DNA of 64,000 nt from Paenibacillus sp. GM2. GTDB lineage: Bacteria > Bacillota > Bacilli > Paenibacillales > Paenibacillaceae. Below the pieces are notes generated by a model. That model ran no database searches. It was not told the DNA's origin and saw only the letters and a program-made list of their open reading frames with translations. The position numbers were made by a program, and so were the translations under genes. Shown here in pieces: positions 44,811-53,360 of the stretch. Each line of letters opens with the position of its first letter. Positions within the stretch are counted from its first letter, which is position 1. The stretch is taken from contig NZ_LN831279.1 in NCBI RefSeq assembly GCF_900069005.2, positions 2,682,269 to 2,746,268 of the forward strand, read 5' to 3'.

Positions 44811-44845
44811 CCAAGGAGAAACATTAATGATAAGTATCTCCTTGG
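44811..44845 (-). promoter_or_regulatory. Hairpin abutting the sigG ribosome-binding site
   Basis: Arms CCAAGGAGA and TCTCCTTGG are perfect 9-bp complements (44845-44837 with 44819-44811). The 3' arm takes in the first G residues of the sigG site GGGAGG (44812-44807). Such a hairpin could limit translation. Confidence 0.6.
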
Positions 44846-44904
44846 ACTGTATTTTTATTCCTCCTCCGGAAGGAGAAGCTTAACCTCGGGATGCCCCCTT
44901 TGAG

Positions 44905-45627
44905 CTATACCATTTTGTTAAATTCCTTACGCAGCCGCTTAATAATGCGCTTCTCCAGCCTCGAAATATAGGACTGGGAGATGCCCAAAAGATCAGCAAC
45001 ATCCTTCTGCGTCTTCTCATCGCCATCTACCAGACCAAATCTCAGCTCCATAATCATCCTCTCCCGGTCGCTCAGTTTATCAAGCGCCTTATGAAGCAGC
45101 TTGCGGTCTACCTGCTCTTCGATGTTTCGATAGATCGTATCATTCTCCGTACCGAGCACATCCGACAAGAGCAGCTCGTTGCCGTCCCAGTCGATATTCA
45201 ACGGTTCATCGAAAGACACCTCCGTACGGATCTTGCTATTGCGGCGCAAATACATTAATATTTCATTCTCAATACAGCGAGAGGCATAGGTAGCTAGCTT
45301 TATCTTCTTCTCTGGATCAAACGTATTGACCGCTTTGATTAATCCAATCGCCCCGATCGAGACAAGATCTTCAATGTTAATACCTGTATTCTCAAACTTT
45401 CTGGCAATATAGACAACAAGCCGCAGGTTGCGTTCGATCAGCATCGATCTAATCGCCGAATCCCCTGAAGGGAGACGTTCCAATAAGTACTCCTCTTCCT
45501 CACGCGTCAATGGAGGTGGCAGAGCTTCGCTTCCACCGATGTAATAGATTTCTTCACTCTTGAGTCCTAATATAAATAACATCCGATAGTACTGCAGCTG
45601 CAAGATCAACTTCCACTTTACACGCAT
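44905..45627 (-). CDS. sigE: Mother-cell early sigma factor, pro-SigE
   Basis: 240 residues from ATG 45627 with GGGAGGATC upstream. The basic, hydrophobic pro-sequence of about 28 residues precedes LKSEEIYYIGGSEALPPPL, the site region cut by SpoIIGA. Core regions are near identical to B. subtilis (IEDLVSIGAIGLIKAVNTFD, ending RKEFNKMV). It lies 31 bp after spoIIGA, as expected of the spoIIG operon. Confidence 0.97.
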   Translation of the reverse strand: MRVKWKLILQLQYYRMLFILGLKSEEIYYIGGSEALPPPLTREEEEYLLERLPSGDSAIRSMLIERNLRLVVYIARKFENTGINIEDLVSIGAIGLIKAVNTFDPEKKIKLATYASRCIENEILMYLRRNSKIRTEVSFDEPLNIDWDGNELLLSDVLGTENDTIYRNIEEQVDRKLLHKALDKLSDRERMIMELRFGLVDGDEKTQKDVADLLGISQSYISRLEKRIIKRLRKEFNKMV

Positions 45628-45658
45628 GTTCCTGATCCTCCCATGTACCGTTCCTGTT

Positions 45659-46645
45659 TTAGCCGGCAGAATTCGTCCTCCTATCATCCGGCCCTGCCGC
45701 CTTAACCGGACTTTCACCGCTTTCCTTGCCTTCCGTTAGTGCCGGATGAATGATCGCCCGGTACACCCCGTCGGAAGATAGAACTCCTCCGTCCAGACCA
45801 ATAAGAACCCGGGTCGTTATAACCTTGTTCCCCTCTGTAATCACACAGACTTCATCGGGCTTCAATGCGATCATAAACTGTGTCCCTTTGCCAACTGCAC
45901 GATAAGGGATAAGACGCAATCGATCACGCCATAAGAACGCTTCATCATCACTCCAGGTGAGAATAAGGTTGTCCGCATTCTCCATACTCCATCTGCTGCC
46001 CGATGTGTCCGGCAAATATTGCTCCCAGAGCGAGGTCTCCATCACCATAACCGGCAGACGACTAAAGGGGTCATTAAGCTGGTTGCCGGTATCGATCAGC
46101 CCTGTGCAACGAATCGTTACATCATCAATTCTTACAGTGACTTCCGCTAGACAGGTATCGATCCGTTCCAATCTGCGGCGAGCGGACATCACTCCTCGGA
46201 ACCACAGCAACACCGCGATGAAGGCGATAATCATGAATAACGTTCCTACCTTCAGCGAGAAGCTAAGTCCCCCTGAAGCGGAGTACCAAATCCCATTGAA
46301 CACCTCACCATAGCTTTGCAGCAAATAGTGAATTCCCAATATTCCCCCGGCTGCTGCGAAATTGACCATGTAGAAGGCCCCCAAATTTCGCAAATAGGAT
46401 TGCAAGCTTACGAAGCCGAAGGCAATCCATAACATAACGACCGAGAATAGAAACTTCACCAGGAAGGTATAGAGAAATGATAGTTCCGGCAAGAACATCA
46501 TAACGACATAAGCAGCCCCAAATGCAGCCGAAGCCGCGAGCCGCCAGAACACGATTTTTTGTTTTCTCATCCAGGCAGTGACGAGAAGCAGACTCGCATC
46601 GATTAGCAGATTGAGCAAAAATATTAAATCGATGTATACAACCAG
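45659..46645 (-). CDS. spoIIGA: Pro-SigE processing protease SpoIIGA
   Basis: About 328 residues. Five membrane helices at ~1-150 and a C-terminal aspartic protease half with the active-site motif GLIDTGNQLNDP. The start is odd: a stop lies four codons upstream of CTG 46645, and the only usual start codon in frame (TTG 46618) would drop nine N-terminal residues (VVYIDLIFL) that match the family. CTG has AGGTGA 6 nt upstream. I therefore use CTG, with some doubt. Confidence 0.88.
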   Translation of the reverse strand: MVVYIDLIFLLNLLIDASLLLVTAWMRKQKIVFWRLAASAAFGAAYVVMMFLPELSFLYTFLVKFLFSVVMLWIAFGFVSLQSYLRNLGAFYMVNFAAAGGILGIHYLLQSYGEVFNGIWYSASGGLSFSLKVGTLFMIIAFIAVLLWFRGVMSARRRLERIDTCLAEVTVRIDDVTIRCTGLIDTGNQLNDPFSRLPVMVMETSLWEQYLPDTSGSRWSMENADNLILTWSDDEAFLWRDRLRLIPYRAVGKGTQFMIALKPDEVCVITEGNKVITTRVLIGLDGGVLSSDGVYRAIIHPALTEGKESGESPVKAAGPDDRRTNSAG

Positions 46646-46911
46646 TCCCCTTCACCTGCCCATTCCCCATCTACTAAAGCAGTTCATCAAGTCAGCTCTT
46701 GCAGGCCCAAGCTCAATCCGGCTGAAGCGTTCCGGAAAACGCATAATTGAAAGAATAAGCTTCGATCTGAAGACCGCCCTTTATGAGCTCCCTATTTGAA
46801 GAGGTTGTTCATAAAAGTAGCTTTAGACACTATGAGATAAGTCAGAAAGTGCAGTGCAATAACGTACATTCAGAAGCTGTAATGAGCACCTCCAACACGT
46901 AGATGGTTAAC

Positions 46912-46978
46912 AGTATATAGGCATCTATCTGTGAAGTCTGTCTAAAATTGAATGAAAGTTCGCACTAATTTTGTCGAG
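46912..46978 (-). promoter_or_regulatory. Candidate spoIIG promoter with Spo0A box
   Basis: On the minus strand a TAGACA (46944-46939) and a TATACT (46917-46912) are 21 bp apart, close to the long spacing known for B. subtilis spoIIG. A reversed Spo0A-box-like TGTCGAG lies at 46972-46978 and another, TGTCGAA, at 47122-47116. The predicted leader of about 260 nt is long. Of the 491-bp spacer 46646-47137 I can name nothing else. Confidence 0.35.
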
Positions 46979-47137
46979 CCCATCGATCCGCTAGATTTTG
47001 CCGCGACACAGCAATAAAAGAGGCGGTTTTATATACGTTACCAAGTTTCGATAATTAAAGCTTCTCTTCTTAATTGAATATCGAAGCCTTTTGACTCTTA
47101 CCTTGATCTTTTTAGTTCGACATCTATAGAATGAAAA

Positions 47138-47180
47138 TAAAAAAAGACCCTATCCACTTTAAAAAGGGATAAGGTCTTTG
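47138..47180 (-). terminator. Terminator of ftsZ
   Basis: Stem AAAGACC(T)TATCC / GGATA(G)GGTCTTT around an A/T-rich loop, followed by T7, 25 bp after the ftsZ stop. Confidence 0.85.
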
Positions 47181-47204
47181 GGGAAGACTTATTATTCAGG
47201 TTAG

Positions 47205-48314
47205 CTACTCCTTGCGGGAGCGATTGCGAAGGAATGTCGGAATATCCAATTGATCCGAGTTGTTCTGGTGTCCGAATGGACGAAGCGCATTGTTCGAACG
47301 GTTCTCCTGCACCTCAGAGACATTGCCCGCCGGATTCACGCGTCCCGGATTCGCAGCAGGTTTGCTCTCGAAGCCTGTTGCGATAACCGTTACTTTAATC
47401 TCTTCCTTCAAGCTTTCATCGATAATAGCACCAAAGATCATATTCACTTCTGGATCTGAAGCAGAGATAACGATCTCGGCCGCTTCATTAACCTCATACA
47501 GGGACAGGTTGGAACCGCCTGTAATATTCATAATAACGCCACGGGCGCCCTCGATTGAGGTTTCCAGCAGCGGGCTCATAATCGCCTTGCGCGCAGCTTC
47601 AGCCGCACGGTTCTCGCCTGTAGCCAGACCGATCCCCATCAGCGCTGATCCACGCTCCGTCATAATCGTCTTCACGTCAGCGAAGTCAAGGTTGATCAAG
47701 CCTGGTACAGCGATCAGGTCAGAGATGCCCTGTACCGCTTGACGCAATACATTATCAGCCTCGCGGAACGCTTCCAGCATTGGAGTCTTCTTGTCGACGA
47801 TCTCGAGAAGGCGGTCGTTTGGAATAACGATCAGCGTGTCTACCTTCTCTTTTAAAGCTTCGATTCCCGTCTCAGCATGCGAGGAACGCTTGCGTCCTTC
47901 GAAGGTAAACGGACGAGTCACGACGCCAACGGTCAGTGCGCCGCACTCCTTGGCAATCTCAGCGATCACAGGAGCTGCACCAGTACCGGTACCTCCGCCC
48001 ATCCCCGCTGTAACGAACACCATATCGGCGCCCTTCAAAGTATTAGCAATCAAATCACGGGATTCTTCCGCAGCCTTTTTGCCTACTTCCGGGTTGGCTC
48101 CAGCGCCAAGACCACGCGTCAGCTTATCCCCAATCTGCAATTTATGCTCGGATTTAGCCAAATGCAAGGCTTGGGCGTCCGTATTCACAGTAATGAATTC
48201 TACGCCCTGCACTCCATTCTCGATCATTCGGTTCACAGCGTTGCTGCCGCCGCCGCCTACACCGATGACTTTAATTTGAGCCAAGCTCTCCATTTCAAAA
48301 TCAAATTCTAACAT
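47205..48314 (-). CDS. ftsZ: Cell-division GTPase FtsZ
   Basis: 369 residues from ATG 48314 (MLEFDFEMESLAQIKVIGVG). Tubulin signature GGGTGTGAAP near residue 106, T7 loop NLDFADVKTIM, a variable linker from ~318, and the C-terminal peptide DIPTFLRNRSRKE that binds FtsA and SepF. The site is GGGGGAGATGG. It lies 56 bp after ftsA. Confidence 0.97.
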   Translation of the reverse strand: MLEFDFEMESLAQIKVIGVGGGGSNAVNRMIENGVQGVEFITVNTDAQALHLAKSEHKLQIGDKLTRGLGAGANPEVGKKAAEESRDLIANTLKGADMVFVTAGMGGGTGTGAAPVIAEIAKECGALTVGVVTRPFTFEGRKRSSHAETGIEALKEKVDTLIVIPNDRLLEIVDKKTPMLEAFREADNVLRQAVQGISDLIAVPGLINLDFADVKTIMTERGSALMGIGLATGENRAAEAARKAIMSPLLETSIEGARGVIMNITGGSNLSLYEVNEAAEIVISASDPEVNMIFGAIIDESLKEEIKVTVIATGFESKPAANPGRVNPAGNVSEVQENRSNNALRPFGHQNNSDQLDIPTFLRNRSRKE

Positions 48315-48370
48315 ACTCTTCCATCTCCCCCTCATTGTGCATGGATGGCTCGTCCAATCCTCTGAACCAA

Positions 48371-49621
48371 TTATATGAATTCACTAAATAGGTTTTTCAA
48401 ACGTTCCATAATCCCTGTCTTCCGTGTTGCTTCCTGCGCGGATACAGGTTTAGTGCGGTTTGTAACTTTCTTAGGGCTTGCATTGCTGCGAATGCGAATA
48501 TTCTTGATGACTTTATAGAGAATTCCGACACCACCCGTAAAGCCTGGATCCCGAACACCGATATAATCGGGTACAGCAATCCGCACAGAGGTCGACAATT
48601 CGTCCTGAGCAACCTTTAGCAAGCCTGGCATCGATGACGTGCCACCCGTAAGAATGTATCCTCCGGGCATATCGCTATATCCGAGTCGCCTTACTTCATC
48701 ACGAATTAATTGAAAAATTTCTTGTACCCTAGGCTCGGCGATCGCGGCAAGATCCTCCTGTGTGAATTCCTTGTCCACATTGCTGCCGATCCTCGTTACT
48801 TTAAACGTGATGTCTGGCGCGGCATCTTCAATCGAGGCACAACCGTACTTCAGCTTAACCTTCTCCGCCTGATCCGTCAGTGTGCGGAGTCCGTAAGCAA
48901 TATCATTTGTTATAAATTCTCCCCCAATCGGAAGCGTGGATGTCGCAACGATCGTGCCGCCTTCAAACACAGCGATCGTTGTGGACCCGGCACCGATGTC
49001 TACCAGCACAGAGCCCATCGTTTTCTCGTCTTTGGATAAAGCAAGTTGACCGGCCCCCAGGGACAGCAATACCAGATCGTGAATTTTCAGTCCCGCCTTC
49101 TCGACACAGCGAAGCAAATTATGTATCGCTGTCTTGCTACCGGTAATAATCGTAGCTTCTACCTCAAGGCGAACGCCAATCATTCCACGTGGATCTTTAA
49201 TTTCTTCCAGACCGTCAACTACATATTGTTTGGCGACTACATCGATAATCTCCCGCTCCGGCGGCAGAGCAATCACTTCCGCTGCCTTAAGAACACGCTC
49301 AATATCTTCCTCACCGATTTCCCGGTCTTCATTTTGTACGGCTACTACTCCATGGCTCGTTTGGAGTCCGATATGGTTACCCGAAATGCCGACGTATACT
49401 TCTGATATTTGAATACCTACCATCCGTTCCGCGTGATCCACAGCACTGCGAATCGATTGTACGGTCTGGTCAATATCTACAATCGCACCTTTGCGAATAC
49501 CTTCCGAGTCGGCAGATCCAACCCCAATAATATTAAAGGATCCATTATTAATTTCCCCTATAATAGCACGAACTTTGGATGTACCGATGTCCAAACTAAC
49601 AATGATGTCATTGTTGCTCAA
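48371..49621 (-). CDS. ftsA: Cell-division actin-like protein FtsA
   Basis: 416 residues from TTG 49621, which has AGGAGG 10 nt upstream; the start NNDIIVSLDIGTSKVRAIIG aligns with other FtsA proteins, and the longer frame reads through the ribosome site. ATPase motifs VDIGAGSTTIAVF and LTGGTSSMPGL; the last ~15 residues (GIMERLKNLFSEFI) form the amphipathic membrane anchor. FtsA tethers FtsZ. Confidence 0.95.
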   Translation of the reverse strand: MSNNDIIVSLDIGTSKVRAIIGEINNGSFNIIGVGSADSEGIRKGAIVDIDQTVQSIRSAVDHAERMVGIQISEVYVGISGNHIGLQTSHGVVAVQNEDREIGEEDIERVLKAAEVIALPPEREIIDVVAKQYVVDGLEEIKDPRGMIGVRLEVEATIITGSKTAIHNLLRCVEKAGLKIHDLVLLSLGAGQLALSKDEKTMGSVLVDIGAGSTTIAVFEGGTIVATSTLPIGGEFITNDIAYGLRTLTDQAEKVKLKYGCASIEDAAPDITFKVTRIGSNVDKEFTQEDLAAIAEPRVQEIFQLIRDEVRRLGYSDMPGGYILTGGTSSMPGLLKVAQDELSTSVRIAVPDYIGVRDPGFTGGVGILYKVIKNIRIRSNASPKKVTNRTKPVSAQEATRKTGIMERLKNLFSEFI

Positions 49622-49635
49622 GCCCTTGGCACCTC

Positions 49636-49881
49636 CTATTTCCAAATAAATATAATAGCATGAAAAATATACTCTCTAAATAATTCAACGTCAGTTAACC
49701 TTTCCCTCTTTTTTCTACAAATTTTTTGTTCTCCAAGTTTTACAAGCAGGACGAATGCAAACCCGTCTATACAAATACTATACACGCGGCTTATCGCAAT
49801 CGCCAATGATGCAAAAACATAAAGAAAAAAGAAGGAGAAAGGAAACTTGTCCATAAAATGTATTTTACCATTGATCGTCAC
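49636..49881 (-). CDS. Possible small membrane protein between divIB and ftsA
   Basis: 81 codons from GTG 49881, overlapping the divIB stop as GTGA. Residues ~14-50 are very hydrophobic (two possible helices), and the rest is basic and charged. No ribosome site is visible and base use is AT-rich, so this may be plain spacer or a promoter region for ftsA. Low confidence. Confidence 0.25.
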   Translation of the reverse strand: MTINGKIHFMDKFPFSFFFLYVFASLAIAISRVYSICIDGFAFVLLVKLGEQKICRKKRERLTDVELFREYIFHAIIFIWK

Positions 49882-50648
49882 TGATGAGTAGTATCATTTT
49901 CACTGCCGTCCTGGCTTGCATCCTGGCTGTAAGGTACATAGGAATCGGCCTCCAGCATTGTTAATGTCCCAGGGTCCTGAACTTCCAGAATCATATTCAT
50001 ATATTCAACCTTGGCCGGCAGCAGCGAGATCGCCGATATCACCTCAAAATGAGATCTGGTATAAATCTTGATCCGGTCAGGATAAGACAGTGTTGGCGAG
50101 GGCGTAATCTCGGAAATATCCGAAGTCAGCGAGTCCGGAATTTGCGCCAATGCCGTGCATAGCTTGCCTAGATTAGGATCATCGGACTTCCACCCCGTCA
50201 ATATGGGCTTCTCCATCGGCATCGTCCCATTCTTCAGCTCGATAACAGTCCCATTCGCCAGGAAGCCCTTGAGCGAGCCATCCGAAATTAACTGATAGGC
50301 GGCCAGAGGGTACTCCTTGATCGTGATTGTTATAGTTCCGGGGAACGACTTCTTAACCGTGGCCGTCTCGATTGACGGAAGCTCGGCCAGCCTTGCTTCA
50401 ATCTTGTCAGAGCTAGTCCCGAAGAAAGGCGCACCGAGCTCAAGGCCGCTGATACTCAGCATCTCTTTCTCAGTCGCAAATATATTGCCTTGAAACTTGA
50501 TGTCCGAGATTTTACTTAATGAGGAGCGAAAAAAAAGGACGCTTAGGATGGCAATAAACAAAAAAATGAGAATCACCATAATTTTACGGCTGCTTTTCTT
50601 TTTCGGTCTCGGCTCTTTAAGAATAGGCACATTTACTTTTAATATCAT
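49878..50648 (-). CDS. divIB: Cell-division protein DivIB/FtsQ
   Basis: 256 residues. A short cytoplasmic tail with basic residues, one membrane helix at ~24-42 and a POTRA domain (ISDIKFQGNIFATEKEMLSI) at ~46-115, then the beta domain and an acidic tail. GGAGAAAG before ATG. Part of the septal DivIB-DivIC-FtsL complex. Confidence 0.92.
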   Translation of the reverse strand: MILKVNVPILKEPRPKKKSSRKIMVILIFLFIAILSVLFFRSSLSKISDIKFQGNIFATEKEMLSISGLELGAPFFGTSSDKIEARLAELPSIETATVKKSFPGTITITIKEYPLAAYQLISDGSLKGFLANGTVIELKNGTMPMEKPILTGWKSDDPNLGKLCTALAQIPDSLTSDISEITPSPTLSYPDRIKIYTRSHFEVISAISLLPAKVEYMNMILEVQDPGTLTMLEADSYVPYSQDASQDGSENDTTHQ

Positions 50649-50782
50649 ATTTTCTTTCTCCGTAAAATACTATTCTTAGTATAAACATCATTGCGATACT
50701 ACCATAAGCTAAGGTTTCCAAATGCAGACAACTTTCAATGACATGTTCAACAAGGCCCGTTTTCAGTACCAAAGCCTTATAT

Positions 50783-50799
50783 CCCCTCCACAGGAGGGG
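50783..50799. other. GC-rich hairpin between murA and divIB
   Basis: A perfect 7-bp stem CCCCTCC/GGAGGGG with an ACA loop, 20 bp after the murA stop. It has no T run, so it is not a standard terminator. Confidence 0.4.
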
Positions 50800-50818
50800 A
50801 ATCCAGGCACCAAATCTA

Positions 50819-52099
50819 TTAAGCTAGGTCCAATTGTTTCAGCGCGGTATTTTCCCGGCGCATAACGCCCCCCAGCCGCCCAAACATCTGCTCAATGTGT
50901 TCGTATCCACGATCGATATGGTGAATCTGTTCCACCACCGTCTTGCCCTGTGCGGCAAGACCGGCAATGACCAATGCGGCACCTGCTCGCAGATCGGTCG
51001 CTTCCACTGTCGCTCCGTATAATCTGGGTACACCGCGTATGAATGCCGTATTCAGATCGACCGAAATATCGGCTCCCATCCGCACTAGTTCATCGACATG
51101 CCTGAGCCTGCCTTCGAAGACCGTCTCTTTCATCAGGCTAAGTCCATCCGCAAGAGACAGCAGCACCATCACCTGTGACTGAAGATCCGTCGGAAAGGAA
51201 GGATAGGGAGAAGTAGTGATCTTCTCAACCGCTTTGGGCCTTCCATTGCTGCTCACGGATATTATATCATTGTCTGCACCTATTTGAACACCAGAGCGGC
51301 GCAGCACATGAATTAGTGATGTTAAATGGGCAGGATTGCTGTGTGTCACCGTTATGCTTCCCCGCGTTGCCGCCGCCGCGATTAACGCGGTTCCTGCGAC
51401 AATCCGGTCAGGGATAATCTCATACTCGCAAGGCTCGAGGGAAGCAACCCCCTGAATCGTTATCGTGTCTGTTCCGGCGCCGATAATGTTAGCCCCCATC
51501 ATATTCAAGAAGCGCTGCAGATCCTGAATTTCAGGTTCTCGTGCAGCATTGGTAATGACGGATGTTCCTTCCGCAAGCGCTGCGGCCATCATAATATTCT
51601 CCGTCGCCCCGACGCTGGGGAAGTCCAGATGAATATCATTGCCAATCAACCTGGCGGCCCTGCACCATATTTGATGATCATTCTCTTCAATTTTTGCTCC
51701 GAGCGCCGCAAGCCCCCGTAAATGCAAATCTATCTTTCTTTCCCCAATCGCGCACCCACCGGGCTGATAGATGCAAACCTCACCGAATCGAGCCAGCAAA
51801 GGACCCATGAGGAAAATAGACGATCTCATTTGCTTCATCAAGTCTTCCGGCACATGGCTGGAATTGGCGCCACTGGTGTCAAGGTTAACGGTATCACCTT
51901 GCTGAACTGCTACACATCCCAGTCGGCTCAGTATGCCGAGCATCACATCAATATCGAGCAGACGAGGGACATTGCGAAGCTGCACCTGACCCTCACACAT
52001 CAGGCTGGCAGCCATTATAGGCAGTGCGGCATTTTTCGCTCCATGGATACGTATGGATCCCGACAAGGGCCTCCCGCCTTCGATCACCAATTTGTCCAA
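50819..52099 (-). CDS. murA: UDP-N-acetylglucosamine 1-carboxyvinyltransferase
   Basis: 426 residues from TTG 52099, which has a textbook GGAGGTGATACA site; the longer frame lies in murB. Start DKLVIEGGRPLSGSIRIHGA, catalytic Cys in GGCAIGERKIDLH near residue 117. First committed step of peptidoglycan synthesis, the fosfomycin target. It stands between murB and divIB, a position not found in B. subtilis. Confidence 0.96.
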   Translation of the reverse strand: MDKLVIEGGRPLSGSIRIHGAKNAALPIMAASLMCEGQVQLRNVPRLLDIDVMLGILSRLGCVAVQQGDTVNLDTSGANSSHVPEDLMKQMRSSIFLMGPLLARFGEVCIYQPGGCAIGERKIDLHLRGLAALGAKIEENDHQIWCRAARLIGNDIHLDFPSVGATENIMMAAALAEGTSVITNAAREPEIQDLQRFLNMMGANIIGAGTDTITIQGVASLEPCEYEIIPDRIVAGTALIAAAATRGSITVTHSNPAHLTSLIHVLRRSGVQIGADNDIISVSSNGRPKAVEKITTSPYPSFPTDLQSQVMVLLSLADGLSLMKETVFEGRLRHVDELVRMGADISVDLNTAFIRGVPRLYGATVEATDLRAGAALVIAGLAAQGKTVVEQIHHIDRGYEHIEQMFGRLGGVMRRENTALKQLDLA

Positions 52100-52115
52100 T
52101 GTATCACCTCCGAGT

Positions 52116-53021
52116 TTACCGTTCGCCCACGAAGAATACCTCAGGCACCAATCGAACCCCATATTTCGAGGCGATGGTGTCTTTAATCTGCTCCATAAGC
52201 GAAAGAACGTCCCCTGCTGTTGCTTGCCCGGTATTGATGATGAAATTGGCATGCAGCCTGGATACTTCGGCCCCGCCTACACGCAGTCCCTTTAATCCCG
52301 CCGCCTCAATCAGCCTAGCGGAATAATCACCCGGCGGATTGCGGAATACACTGCCCGCGCACGGTTGCTGCAACGGCTGGGTCTTCCGGCGACGGTCTTT
52401 ATACGCAGCCATCGCGGCCGCAATTTCTAGACGGTCACCTTCCTTAAGCTCAAGGCAGGCACGTATGACAATGCCAGGTTGCTCCTGCAGTTTAGAATGG
52501 CGGTAAGAGAACCTCATATCCTCCGCATTGCAGGTCACCAATTCACCTGTCTCCAGAACAATTTCAGCGGATTTGAAAATGCGTGACAAATCAGACCCGT
52601 GAGCGCCAGCGTTCATGTAGACAGCTCCTCCCACCGTGCCGGGAATGCCTCCTGCGAATTCCAGACCAGTCAAGCCCTGCTTGCCTGCCATAATGCTCAA
52701 TCGGACGAAAGAAGCGCCGCCTCCGGCCCAGGCTTCATTGCCATTAAACCGGATCTCTTCGAATTCCTTCCCGAGCTTGATCACCGCGCCGCGGATGCCC
52801 TTATCAGAGACAAGCATATTGGAGCCCTTGCCGATCATCATCCAGGGAATCTGCTGCTGGTGCAGTGTGGTCATAAGACAGGCTAATTGTTCTGCATTTT
52901 CAGGAATGATCAGGGCATCTGCTGGGCCGCCAATCTTCCATGTCGTGTATCTGGACATGGGTTCGTCCGGCAGGATCTCTCCGACATCAAGCTGCGATAA
53001 TTCCATGAGCCATTGCTGCAT
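52116..53021 (-). CDS. murB: UDP-N-acetylenolpyruvoylglucosamine reductase
   Basis: 301 residues from ATG 53021 (MQQWLMELSQ), with AGGGGGAC upstream. FAD-binding segments YTTWKIGGPADAL and IGKGSNMLVSDKG; the proton-donor Ser lies in CAGSVFRNPPG, and the C-terminal Glu segment is VRLVPEVFFVG. Type IIa MurB. Makes UDP-MurNAc. Confidence 0.95.
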   Translation of the reverse strand: MQQWLMELSQLDVGEILPDEPMSRYTTWKIGGPADALIIPENAEQLACLMTTLHQQQIPWMMIGKGSNMLVSDKGIRGAVIKLGKEFEEIRFNGNEAWAGGGASFVRLSIMAGKQGLTGLEFAGGIPGTVGGAVYMNAGAHGSDLSRIFKSAEIVLETGELVTCNAEDMRFSYRHSKLQEQPGIVIRACLELKEGDRLEIAAAMAAYKDRRRKTQPLQQPCAGSVFRNPPGDYSARLIEAAGLKGLRVGGAEVSRLHANFIINTGQATAGDVLSLMEQIKDTIASKYGVRLVPEVFFVGER

Positions 53022-53171
53022 CCTATAGTCCCCCTTTGATCCTGCACATGGGCCGACCTTATCGGCAACCCTTTCGTCCCAGGCGTATGAATTGCCATGG
53101 ACACCAGACACTGCCTGCAGCCAAGCTGAACTTGCCAAGAACGCTCCCTCCTGTACGGTCGCATTAAGCGA

Positions 53172-53233
53172 GTGTTCAAAAAAGTCCGTTTTTCAGCAGC
53201 GAGAAGGCTATAGCAGGTGGACTTTTTGAACTT
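53172..53233 (+). repeat. 62-bp deletion derivative of the 184-bp repeat
   Basis: The ends GTTCAAAAAAGTCC and GGACTTTTTGAAC are inverted repeats. Inside is TTTTTCAGCAGCGAGAAGG, which matches one end of the long repeat (TTTTCAGCACCGAGAAGG on the minus strand of the arrays), then the sequence jumps to the other end. It is turned opposite to the arrays. It lies in the 339-bp murG-murB spacer. Confidence 0.6.
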
Positions 53234-53241
53234 TCTTCTAA

Positions 53242-53298
53242 CGATTGTCACGATGTATAGGGTATCTTATGCCTTTCTGCTCTAGAGTGTGACAATCG
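53242..53298. other. 10-bp inverted repeat in the murG-murB spacer
   Basis: CGATTGTCAC at 53242-53251 and GTGACAATCG at 53289-53298 are perfect complements 37 nt apart. It could be a regulator site or a hairpin; there is no T run. Confidence 0.45.
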
Positions 53299-53360
53299 CC
53301 CAGTTCGCTGCTGACAGGCTCGTCTCGGATGGCTGTTACATTCCGTGCAAGGGTCCGTTT

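Noticed and set aside
46800..46830. Start of another 184-bp repeat (GAGGTTGTTCATAAAAG)
   Set aside because: Only the first bases look alike; no inner motif and no matching inverted end follow.
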